Shown here: in pieces, positions 1 to 5,490 of the stretch
How positions within the stretch are numbered: the stretch's first letter is position 1
How the letters are laid out: each line of letters opens with the position of its first letter
From: Sediminicola sp047612485
Lineage (GTDB): Bacteria; Bacteroidota; Bacteroidia; Flavobacteriales; Flavobacteriaceae
DNA: 9,063 nt
Direction of reading: 5' to 3'
NCBI GenBank assembly: GCA_047612485.1
Contig: JBLGAT010000103.1
Location: 1 to 9,063, forward strand
Position numbers and translations under genes: made by a program
The notes under the pieces: model-generated
What the model saw: only the letters and a program-made list of their open reading frames with translations
Told to the model about the DNA's origin: nothing
Database searches by the model: none

Positions 1-115
1 TAAAGACGTTATTGGATAAGGTGTCAACAGTTACGGGGGCTTCTTTTTCCTGGGCTTCGAGCATTGTGGTTAGGAAGGCCAAAAATAGTGCTAAGCGTGT
101 ATTTGTATTCTTCAT
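1..115 (-). CDS. Secreted or envelope protein of unknown function, N-terminal fragment
   Basis: An open frame runs from an ATG at 115-113 off the left edge and gives 38 residues with no stop. It begins MKNTNTRLALFLAFL, followed by TTMLEAQEKEAP. This is a classical Sec signal peptide: Lys2 and Arg7 form the basic n-region, residues 8-19 the hydrophobic core, and LEA-Q at 19-22 a likely signal peptidase I site. A mature protein starting at Gln or Glu after such an A-Q junction is common in Flavobacteriaceae. The visible mature part is only about 17 residues, acidic then polar (VDTLSNN), and shows no domain. A periplasmic or outer-membrane protein such as a porin is possible but cannot be told from this piece. 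It is divergent from ctaB, with 116 bp between the start codons, so both promoters must lie in that gap. The presence of the gene is fairly sure; its function is unknown. Confidence 0.7.
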   Translation of the reverse strand, partial: MKNTNTRLALFLAFLTTMLEAQEKEAPVTVDTLSNNVF

Positions 116-180
116 GTTAGATGGTATTTAAGAAGTAGACGATAATATGTCTTCAAAATAACATAAATACCAGTATTAGG

Positions 181-211
181 TTGGAAAAAAATCTTTTGGG
201 CCTTATCTTTA
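181..211 (+). promoter_or_regulatory. Possible ctaB promoter (Bacteroidota type)
   Basis: TTGG at 181-184 and TATCTTTA at 204-211 resemble the Bacteroidota -33 (TTG) and -7 (TAnnTTTG) elements. There are 20 bases between TTG and the -7 box, within the 17-23 range known for Flavobacterium. The last base of the -7 box is A instead of the consensus G, so the match is imperfect. Transcription would begin near 217, leaving a leader of about 15 nt before the ATG at 232. Confidence 0.3.
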
Positions 212-231
212 CATTCTTTTAAAAATTCTAA

Positions 232-1131
232 ATGAAGATTGCGGTTCATACAGTAAAAAGCACCTTATGGTCTTTGATTTTTGCTGATTTTAAAGAGATT
301 ACCAAAGCTAGGCTTGCGGTAAGCGTGGTCTTTTCCTCTATTGCTGGATATTTTCTCGGTGCTACAGAAATCAGTTATGTATCACTTTTTTTATTGTCTT
401 TTGGAGGGTATTGCATGGTAGGTGCCTCCAATGCCTTTAACCAGATTATTGAAAAGGATTTGGATGCCTTGATGAACCGCACCAAAAATAGGCCAATTCC
501 TTCAGGGAGAATGTCTGTTAACACAGCCATGGTGATCGCCGTGGTTTTAACAATTGTTGGCCTAGTGTCTTTGTACATTCTGAATCCGAAAACGGCCATG
601 TTCGGTGCTATTTCCATCTTTTTGTATACGAGTGTTTATACCCCATTGAAGACTAAAACACCGCTCTCTGTTTTTGTAGGTGCTTTTCCCGGGGCCATAC
701 CTTTTATGTTGGGGTGGGTAGCCGCTACCAATGAGTTTGGAATTGAGCCCGGGACTCTTTTTATGATACAGTTCTTTTGGCAGTTCCCGCATTTTTGGGC
801 CTTGGGGTGGATGCTGGATGAGGATTACAAAAAAGGGGGTTTTAAGATGCTGCCCACAGGTAAAAAAGATAAAGGCACAGCCCTTCAAATAATCATGTAT
901 ACTATTTGGATGATGGTTATTTCCGTTATTCCGGTTTTTGGAATTACAGGAAGACTTCAGCTGTCCATTGTTGCAGCAATCATTATTTTTGCAATGGGAT
1001 TGGGGATGCTGTTTTTTGCCATGCGTCTTTATGAAAGAAAGGATAACAAATCTGCCAAACAACTTATGTTGGCAAGTGTCACATATATTACATTGATGCA
1101 AGTCGTTTATGTAGTGGATAAATTTATTTAA
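232..1131 (+). CDS. ctaB: Protoheme IX farnesyltransferase (heme O synthase)
   Basis: This UbiA-family membrane prenyltransferase attaches the farnesyl chain to heme B to make heme O, the cofactor (or heme A precursor) of heme-copper oxidases. Its 299 residues are the usual family length. The first Asp-rich substrate-binding motif is seen at residues 70-84 (N70, D76, D78, followed by MNRT and then RPIP at 87-90). The second is DEDY at 196-199, followed by GGFKMLP. The hydrophobic profile fits about nine helices, starting near residue 28. The ATG at 232 is chosen because the conserved DFKEITKARLAV segment begins only at residue 19, which leaves a short cytoplasmic N-terminus. The next gene starts 6 nt after the stop, so the two are probably co-transcribed. 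Synonyms are cyoE and cox10. The assignment is firm. Whether heme O or heme A is the end product depends on ctaA, which is not in this window. Confidence 0.96.
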   Translation: MKIAVHTVKSTLWSLIFADFKEITKARLAVSVVFSSIAGYFLGATEISYVSLFLLSFGGYCMVGASNAFNQIIEKDLDALMNRTKNRPIPSGRMSVNTAMVIAVVLTIVGLVSLYILNPKTAMFGAISIFLYTSVYTPLKTKTPLSVFVGAFPGAIPFMLGWVAATNEFGIEPGTLFMIQFFWQFPHFWALGWMLDEDYKKGGFKMLPTGKKDKGTALQIIMYTIWMMVISVIPVFGITGRLQLSIVAAIIIFAMGLGMLFFAMRLYERKDNKSAKQLMLASVTYITLMQVVYVVDKFI

Positions 1132-1137
1132 CAATTT

Positions 1138-1716
1138 ATGGATTTAACAACAGGTACTCCAAAGGAGAAGAACGATAGGGCGAAGAAAATGATGCTCTGG
1201 TTCGGGATAGTAAGTTTAATCATGGGTTTTGCGGGTTGGACCAGCGCCTATATTGTGAGCAGTACCCGGGAAGATTGGCTCTCCGATCTGCAATTGCCAT
1301 CTTCTTTTTTTTACAGTACCTTGGTATTGGTGCTGAGTAGCGTTACTTACATGCTTGCAAAATCTGCCGTAAAGGCCGATAACGCCAAGATGTGCACCAG
1401 ATGGTTGTTGCTTACCCTGATATTGGGGGTTAGTTTTATCTTTTTGCAGTTTAATGGATTCTCCCAAATGATTGCCCAAGGCTATTATTTTACCGGACCT
1501 ACAAGTAGTATTACCCTATCCTATATCTTTTTGATCGCGGTAGTCCATATATTGCATGTGGTCGCTGGTTTAATTTCCCTTTTGGTGGTTTTGTACAACC
1601 AAGTAAAGGGCAAATATTCTTCAAATGAATTCTTGGGATTGGAATTGGGGGCTACCTTTTGGCACTTTTTGGACTTTTTATGGGTCTATCTTATTATGTT
1701 CTTTTATTTCTATTAA
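1138..1716 (+). CDS. Cytochrome c oxidase subunit III-like protein, short paralogue
   Basis: This is a 192-residue heme-copper oxidase subunit III family protein with five predicted helices (about 20-41, 56-76, 87-105, 125-151 and 168-191). It therefore matches the form lacking the first two helices of seven-helix subunit III. Family marks are the VVHILHVVAGL segment at 135-145 and the C-terminal WHFLDFLW at 175-182. The third helix reads LQFNGFSQ at 103-110. By hand alignment with the larger paralogue at 1871-2845, the conserved membrane Glu of subunit III falls on Gly107, so that residue is missing here. The gene sits 6 nt after ctaB and 154 bp before the second subunit III gene. It is likely an accessory subunit of the same oxidase; a structural or assembly role for the Glu-free copy is inference. 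The family call is firm; the exact role is not. Confidence 0.88.
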   Translation: MDLTTGTPKEKNDRAKKMMLWFGIVSLIMGFAGWTSAYIVSSTREDWLSDLQLPSSFFYSTLVLVLSSVTYMLAKSAVKADNAKMCTRWLLLTLILGVSFIFLQFNGFSQMIAQGYYFTGPTSSITLSYIFLIAVVHILHVVAGLISLLVVLYNQVKGKYSSNEFLGLELGATFWHFLDFLWVYLIMFFYFY

Positions 1717-1811
1717 AACTAAATAAAATGAAAATTGGGGAAATAGGGCCATAAATAGGACCCACTACCTGAAATACATGAAATTTTTCTCATATTTTAA
1801 AAGGCAAAAAT

Positions 1812-1840
1812 TTTGTATAGACGAAAAAAATGTAAATTTG
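1812..1840 (+). promoter_or_regulatory. Bacteroidota promoter of the large subunit III gene
   Basis: TTTG at 1812-1815 and TAAATTTG at 1833-1840 are exact matches to the -33 and -7 consensus elements used by the primary sigma factor of Bacteroidota, separated by 17 bases. The predicted transcript starts near 1846, about 25 nt before the ATG at 1871. This would allow 1871-3294 to be expressed independently of ctaB. It is the best promoter match found in the window. Confidence 0.65.
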
Positions 1841-1870
1841 TGAAAATTTTATTAATACGATAATTCAAAT

Positions 1871-2845
1871 ATGGATACTACGGTAACAACGGGTACAGAA
1901 GAAAATGTTTGGGGGGGCGGCAACCGGCCTTTAGGAGCAAGTTATGGTAAACTGATGATGTGGTTCTTCCTTGTATCGGATGCTTTGACCTTTTCAGGCC
2001 TATTGGCGGCATACGGATTTTCCAGATTCAAGTTTATAGAAACATGGCCAATTGCCGATGAGGTATTTACCCACGTTCCTTTCTTTCATGGGAATTTTCC
2101 GATGTACTATGTAGCTTTTATGACCTTTATCCTGATCATGTCATCCGTTACGATGGTGTTGGCAGTTGATGCTGGACATAAATTGAAAAAGAACAGCGTT
2201 ATCTGGTATATGTTTCTTACGATTATCGGAGGTGCAATCTTCGTAGGTTCACAAGCCTGGGAATGGGCTACCTTTATCAAAGGGGATTATGGTGCAATTG
2301 AGACCAAAGGTGGGCGTATCCTGCAATTTGTAAAGGTAGATAGCGGAGAGCGTGCTGCCTTGCGCGATTTTACTGCCCAGTTGCCAGAAGAACGTCTGGC
2401 TCATGAGAATAAAAATGGACTTTGGTATTACGATGAAGGCACTTTGCCTACCTACTCTGTAAACGAGGTGATAGAAGGCTTCAAGGCCAATTCCAATATT
2501 GTGGTCCGTACGGAAATGTTAAACGAAGAAGGGGAGAAAACAGTTCTTAGTAGGGCAGAATCCTTAAAATATTTGGATAATGCAAAATATGTAGTTGAAG
2601 GGGCCAATCTGATTCACAATGAATATGGAAGCCGATTGTTCGCTGATTTCTTTTTCTTTATTACCGGTTTTCACGGATTCCACGTATTCTCTGGGGTAAT
2701 GATCAACGTTATTATCTTTTTCAATGTGATCTTGGGGACTTACGAGCGCAGGGGGCATTATGAGATGGTAGAAAAAGTTGGACTTTACTGGCACTTTGTG
2801 GATTTAGTTTGGGTATTCGTATTCACCTTCTTTTATCTGGTTTAA
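1871..2845 (+). CDS. Cytochrome c oxidase subunit III, large form with inserted domain
   Basis: This 324-residue heme-copper oxidase subunit III has five helices at about 28-50, 76-100, 109-129, 256-290 and 303-324. Conserved marks are QAWEW at 128-132, where Glu131 is probably the membrane carboxylate of subunit III; HGFHVFSG at 268-275; and WHFVDLVW at 307-314. Subunit III stabilises the catalytic core and influences proton uptake. Between the third and fourth helices lies a hydrophilic stretch of about 115 residues (about 138-255), charged and rich in Glu, Asp and Lys. It makes the protein much longer than its 192-residue neighbour. I do not recognise a domain in it. A run of seven G at 1911-1917 encodes part of WGGG near the N-terminus. 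The gene has its own promoter-like sequence and is followed after 65 bp by subunit IV. The family assignment is firm; the name coxC or ctaE would be reasonable but is not forced by the sequence. Confidence 0.93.
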   Translation: MDTTVTTGTEENVWGGGNRPLGASYGKLMMWFFLVSDALTFSGLLAAYGFSRFKFIETWPIADEVFTHVPFFHGNFPMYYVAFMTFILIMSSVTMVLAVDAGHKLKKNSVIWYMFLTIIGGAIFVGSQAWEWATFIKGDYGAIETKGGRILQFVKVDSGERAALRDFTAQLPEERLAHENKNGLWYYDEGTLPTYSVNEVIEGFKANSNIVVRTEMLNEEGEKTVLSRAESLKYLDNAKYVVEGANLIHNEYGSRLFADFFFFITGFHGFHVFSGVMINVIIFFNVILGTYERRGHYEMVEKVGLYWHFVDLVWVFVFTFFYLV

Positions 2846-2910
2846 TCAATATAAAAATACAATCTCTAATACGCTTTTAGCAACTTGGGGGTCCATATAA
2901 AACATACAAA

Positions 2911-3294
2911 ATGGCACACGCACATAAATTAGAAATATTTAGAGGTCTTTTAAAGTTTAAGTCGAACACCCAAAAGATTTGGGGAGTATTGGTGTTTTTA
3001 ACCTTGATAACCGCTGTAGAGGTCGCCTTGGGTATTTCCAAGCCGGAAATGCTGACCAAGTCCTATATATTGGGAATGAAATCACTTAACTGGATATTTA
3101 TCATCTTAACCTTGGTTAAGGCTTACTATATCGCTTGGGATTTTATGCACTTGCGAGATGAGAAAAGCTCTTTGAGAAGGACTATTGTTTGGACACCAAT
3201 TTTCTTGGTTTCTTATTTGATTTTTATTTTGTTGTTCGAAGCGGACTATATCTTTCAAGTATACAAGGAAGGTTTTATAAAATGGAATTTCTAA
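2911..3294 (+). CDS. Cytochrome c oxidase subunit IV (prokaryotic COX4 family)
   Basis: This 127-residue membrane protein has the make-up of the small prokaryotic subunit IV: a short polar His-containing N-terminus (MAHAHKLEIF) and three hydrophobic segments at about 22-44, 52-72 and 90-112. Between the second and third lies the hallmark KAYYIAWDFMHLRDEK region at about 70-85. Such subunits are small, non-catalytic parts of aa3/caa3-type oxidases. The gene follows the large subunit III by 65 bp with no convincing promoter between them, and is followed by a rho-independent terminator 18 bp after its stop. It therefore appears to be the last gene of the structural-subunit block. The C-terminus (GFIKWNF) is intact. 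The length and motif fit well; the remaining doubt is only the precise subunit name. Confidence 0.88.
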   Translation: MAHAHKLEIFRGLLKFKSNTQKIWGVLVFLTLITAVEVALGISKPEMLTKSYILGMKSLNWIFIILTLVKAYYIAWDFMHLRDEKSSLRRTIVWTPIFLVSYLIFILLFEADYIFQVYKEGFIKWNF

Positions 3295-3312
3295 CGTATT
3301 ATTAACAGAATT

Positions 3313-3346
3313 AAAAGACGGTTATTATACCGTCTTTTTTATTTTT
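3313..3346 (+). terminator. Rho-independent terminator after subunit IV
   Basis: AAAAGACGGT at 3313-3322 pairs perfectly with ACCGTCTTTT at 3329-3338. This makes a 10-bp stem with a 6-nt loop, followed by a T-rich tract to 3346. It stands 18 bp past the subunit IV stop. The A-tract on the left arm means it could also act in the other direction, but no gene converges on it here. Confidence 0.85.
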
Positions 3347-3347
3347 G
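3340..3347 (+). promoter_or_regulatory. Possible -7 promoter element for the assembly-factor operon
   Basis: TATTTTTG matches TAnnTTTG exactly and lies 16 bp before the ATG at 3364. No TTG stands at the expected -33 distance, because that stretch is the terminator stem. The T-rich tail of the terminator supplies the element, so one stretch would end one transcript and start the next. With only half of the promoter visible, this is tentative. Confidence 0.35.
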
Positions 3348-3363
3348 TACCCTATCCTACAGT

Positions 3364-3996
3364 ATGAAAAAAGTATTCATTTTAGTCGTATTATTTATAC
3401 TACCCATAGTTGCCTATCTCTTTTTTGCATCGGGTATAAATAATTTTGGAAAACTTCCCATACTTACAGAAAAAGTCTCTGATATTTCTGGGATAGATCC
3501 AACATATACCCTACAGGATAAAATTACGATCCTCGGTTTTTTGGGCGAGAATGTAGAGCTAAAAAAAGGGAACGCTTTTAACTTGAACCAAAAAATATAC
3601 AAACCCTTTTACGAATTCAACGATTTTCAATTCGTTATGGTCATGCCCAAGGGCACAGAGACCAAGGTGGAAGAATTAAAAACAGAGCTTGGTAGTTTGG
3701 GGGATATCTCCAAATGGAAGTTTATCTATGGGGAGCCTGCCGAAATAAGGGCATTGTTCGCCAGCTTAAAAACAGATATCACTTTAGAAGATAACCTAGG
3801 TACGCCTTTTGTATTTATCGTGGATAAGGACCAAAGTCTAAGGGGAAGAAAGGACGATGACGATGAGGGAACCAAATATGGTTTTAACACCTCATCCGTG
3901 GCCGATCTGAACAATAAGATGGAAGATGATGTAAAGATCATTTTTGCGGAATACCGAATGGCCCTAAAGAAAAACAACGCCGAAAGAAGCAAATAA
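3364..3996 (+). CDS. SCO-like thioredoxin-fold membrane protein lacking copper ligands
   Basis: This is a 210-residue protein with one N-terminal membrane anchor (about 3-22, after MKK) and a soluble part expected outside the cytoplasmic membrane. The soluble part follows the layout of the SCO1 neighbour at 3996-4721. A strand at about 54-60 (ITILGFLG) stands where SCO has VVEFFFTTC. LGTPFVFIVDKDQSLRGR at 145-162 stands where SCO has the HSGLFALVDKKGFIRSR strand and turn. The protein contains no Cys and no His, so the CxxxC and His copper ligands are absent. An acidic run (K163, D164-D167, E168) and a conserved-looking NNKMEDDVK segment (183-191) mark the C-terminal part. Its stop overlaps the ATG of the SCO gene by one base (TAATG), implying translational coupling. 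A non-catalytic partner in oxidase copper-site assembly is plausible but inferred. The gene itself is certain; the function is unknown. Confidence 0.8.
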   Translation: MKKVFILVVLFILPIVAYLFFASGINNFGKLPILTEKVSDISGIDPTYTLQDKITILGFLGENVELKKGNAFNLNQKIYKPFYEFNDFQFVMVMPKGTETKVEELKTELGSLGDISKWKFIYGEPAEIRALFASLKTDITLEDNLGTPFVFIVDKDQSLRGRKDDDDEGTKYGFNTSSVADLNNKMEDDVKIIFAEYRMALKKNNAERSK

Positions 3997-4721
3997 TGAA
4001 GAATAAATATACCTATGTTTGGGTTTCATTGATTGTGCTGATCTTTGGAATCATTTTTATTCCCAAAATTGTGGACCGAATACAGAGCGGCACGATTGTG
4101 GAGAACGATAGAATGAACATAAAGGACAATAGTGGTGCTTTATCATATATTGAGTTCAATGGGAAAAAAAGACGGGTGCCACCCTTCTCACTGGTCAACC
4201 AAGATAGTTTGGTCATCACAGAAAAGGACTATAGGGGCAAAGTCTATGTAGTGGAATTCTTCTTCACAACTTGTCCCAGTATCTGTCCAATAATGAACAA
4301 GAATTTAGTGGAGATTCAGAACGAATTTAAGGATTTTCAAAATTTCGGTGTGGCGTCTTTTACCATTAACCCAGAAAATGACACCCCTTCAGTTTTAAAG
4401 AACTATGCTGAATCTTACGGGATAACCAATATGGATTGGCATTTGTTGACCGGTGATAGGGACCAGATTTTTGATTTGGCGAATAATGGTTTCAATATTT
4501 TTGCCGCCCAAACCCCCAATGCCCCGGGAGGCTTTGAGCATTCGGGCCTTTTTGCATTGGTCGATAAAAAAGGTTTTATCAGATCACGGGTCGATGAATT
4601 CGGGAATCCCATTATTTATTATAGGGGGACCATCTTAGAATCTGAGGGTCAGAACGATCAAGGAGAAAAGGAACAGATTGCTGTTTTAAAAGAAGATATT
4701 AAAAAATTATTGGAAGAGTAG
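3996..4721 (+). CDS. SCO1/SenC-family copper chaperone for cytochrome c oxidase
   Basis: This 241-residue anchored thioredoxin-fold protein delivers copper to, or keeps reduced the cysteines of, the CuA site of oxidase subunit II on the outer face of the membrane. A single helix at about 7-23 is followed by the soluble domain. The copper ligands are all present: CPSIC (Cys93 and Cys97) after VVEFFFTT, and His182 in the FEHSG motif. The INPENDTP segment (124-131) is also typical. The tail (about 215-241) is polar and rich in Glu and Lys, probably a helix. The start overlaps the stop of the Cys-free paralogue by one base, and the next gene begins one base after its own stop, so all three are translated from one transcript. 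A thiol-reductase role is an alternative known in this family; the location among oxidase genes favours CuA assembly. The assignment is firm. Confidence 0.93.
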   Translation: MKNKYTYVWVSLIVLIFGIIFIPKIVDRIQSGTIVENDRMNIKDNSGALSYIEFNGKKRRVPPFSLVNQDSLVITEKDYRGKVYVVEFFFTTCPSICPIMNKNLVEIQNEFKDFQNFGVASFTINPENDTPSVLKNYAESYGITNMDWHLLTGDRDQIFDLANNGFNIFAAQTPNAPGGFEHSGLFALVDKKGFIRSRVDEFGNPIIYYRGTILESEGQNDQGEKEQIAVLKEDIKKLLEE

Positions 4722-4722
4722 G

Positions 4723-5256
4723 ATGGATGCTATAGCCTTAAAGGAAAAGAAATTCAATAAACTGATTACCTTGGTGTCCATAGTGATCCCGGTTGTGGTC
4801 GCTATATTATTTGGGGTGAAATTGCCAAACGTGGAATCACTTTCCTTTCTGCCTCCTATTTATGCAGCTACCAATGGACTTACCGCCTTATTATTGTTAG
4901 TGGCGGTCTGGGCCATAAAAAATGGGAAGCGAAAGCTGCACCAAAATTTAATGACCACATGTATAGCACTTTCTTTGGCATTCTTGGTTATGTATGTGGC
5001 CTATCATATGACTTCGGATTCCACAACCTTCGGAGGGGAAGGATGGATAAAAGGGGTCTATTATTTCATATTGATCACACACATCATTTTATCCATAGCT
5101 ATTATTCCATTGGTATTGAGGACCTACGCCAGAGCCTATCTGCAGAAATTTGAAGCACATAGGAAATTGGCAAAGATTACCTTTCCGATTTGGCTTTATG
5201 TAGCTGTGACAGGGGTCATTGTATATTTGATGATATCGCCTTATTATGGCTATTAA
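4723..5256 (+). CDS. DUF420 family membrane protein, probable oxidase assembly factor (CtaM-like)
   Basis: This 177-residue protein has five predicted helices (about 12-32, 44-65, 77-97, 110-133 and 152-171). Four histidines lie at or near helix ends: His73 (KLHQN), His95 (VAYHMTS), His120 (LITHIIL) and His146 (FEAHRKL). This His pattern is characteristic of DUF420. Within that family, CtaM of Gram-positive bacteria is needed to mature heme-copper quinol oxidases, so a role in heme or copper handling during oxidase assembly is a reasonable transfer. The position directly behind an SCO gene, with a one-base gap, supports it. The ATG at 4723 is used because it gives the tight spacing and a short Lys-rich cytoplasmic lead before helix 1. 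The family assignment is solid. The molecular activity is not established, and orthology to CtaM is an inference, so no symbol is given. Confidence 0.85.
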   Translation: MDAIALKEKKFNKLITLVSIVIPVVVAILFGVKLPNVESLSFLPPIYAATNGLTALLLLVAVWAIKNGKRKLHQNLMTTCIALSLAFLVMYVAYHMTSDSTTFGGEGWIKGVYYFILITHIILSIAIIPLVLRTYARAYLQKFEAHRKLAKITFPIWLYVAVTGVIVYLMISPYYGY

Positions 5257-5271
5257 TATAAAATAAGCATA

Positions 5272-5490
5272 TTGAAAAATAAAAGTATCATAGCGGTTAT
5301 AACTCTCTTGGCGGTTTTCCTACCTCAATTTGCGGAAGCCCAATGCGCTATGTGCCGCGCTGTCTTGGAAAGCGAGGCCGATACTTCCGCCGCAGAGGGC
5401 ATCAATAACGGAATTGTTTACCTTATGACTGTTCCTTATATCCTTGTTGCCGGTTTATTCTATTTTATTTATAGAAAGATGAGAACTTAA
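5272..5490 (+). CDS. Small CxxC membrane protein with TTG start
   Basis: This is a 72-residue protein. The start must be TTG at 5272: upstream in frame there is only ATA, AGC and AAA before a stop at 5254-5256, and the first internal ATG (residue 27) would remove the signal sequence. The predicted order is a signal peptide (MKNKSIIAVITLL, ending AEAQ at 21-24); a short external part with QCAMCR at 24-29, giving a CxxC pair at Cys25 and Cys28; a polar acidic stretch rich in Ala, Glu and Asp to about residue 44; and a transmembrane helix at about 47-67, ending in RKMRT. The gene follows DUF420 by 15 bp and ends the oxidase-assembly block. The anchored CxxC facing the periplasm suggests metal binding or thiol exchange linked to the SCO protein, but this is inference. 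I recognise it only as a type of small uncharacterised protein common in Flavobacteria. Confidence 0.78.
   Translation: MKNKSIIAVITLLAVFLPQFAEAQCAMCRAVLESEADTSAAEGINNGIVYLMTVPYILVAGLFYFIYRKMRT

Noticed and set aside
562..1134. Long minus-strand open frame (190 codons) opposite ctaB
   Set aside because: It lies wholly antisense to a firmly identified gene, and the translated product is rich in His, Asn, Gln and Lys with no recognisable domain, as expected from antisense reading of a membrane-protein gene.
1717..1870. Short frame MKIGEIGP in the gap between the two subunit III genes as a leader peptide
   Set aside because: It has only eight codons, no associated attenuator hairpin, and lies upstream of the predicted transcription start near 1846.
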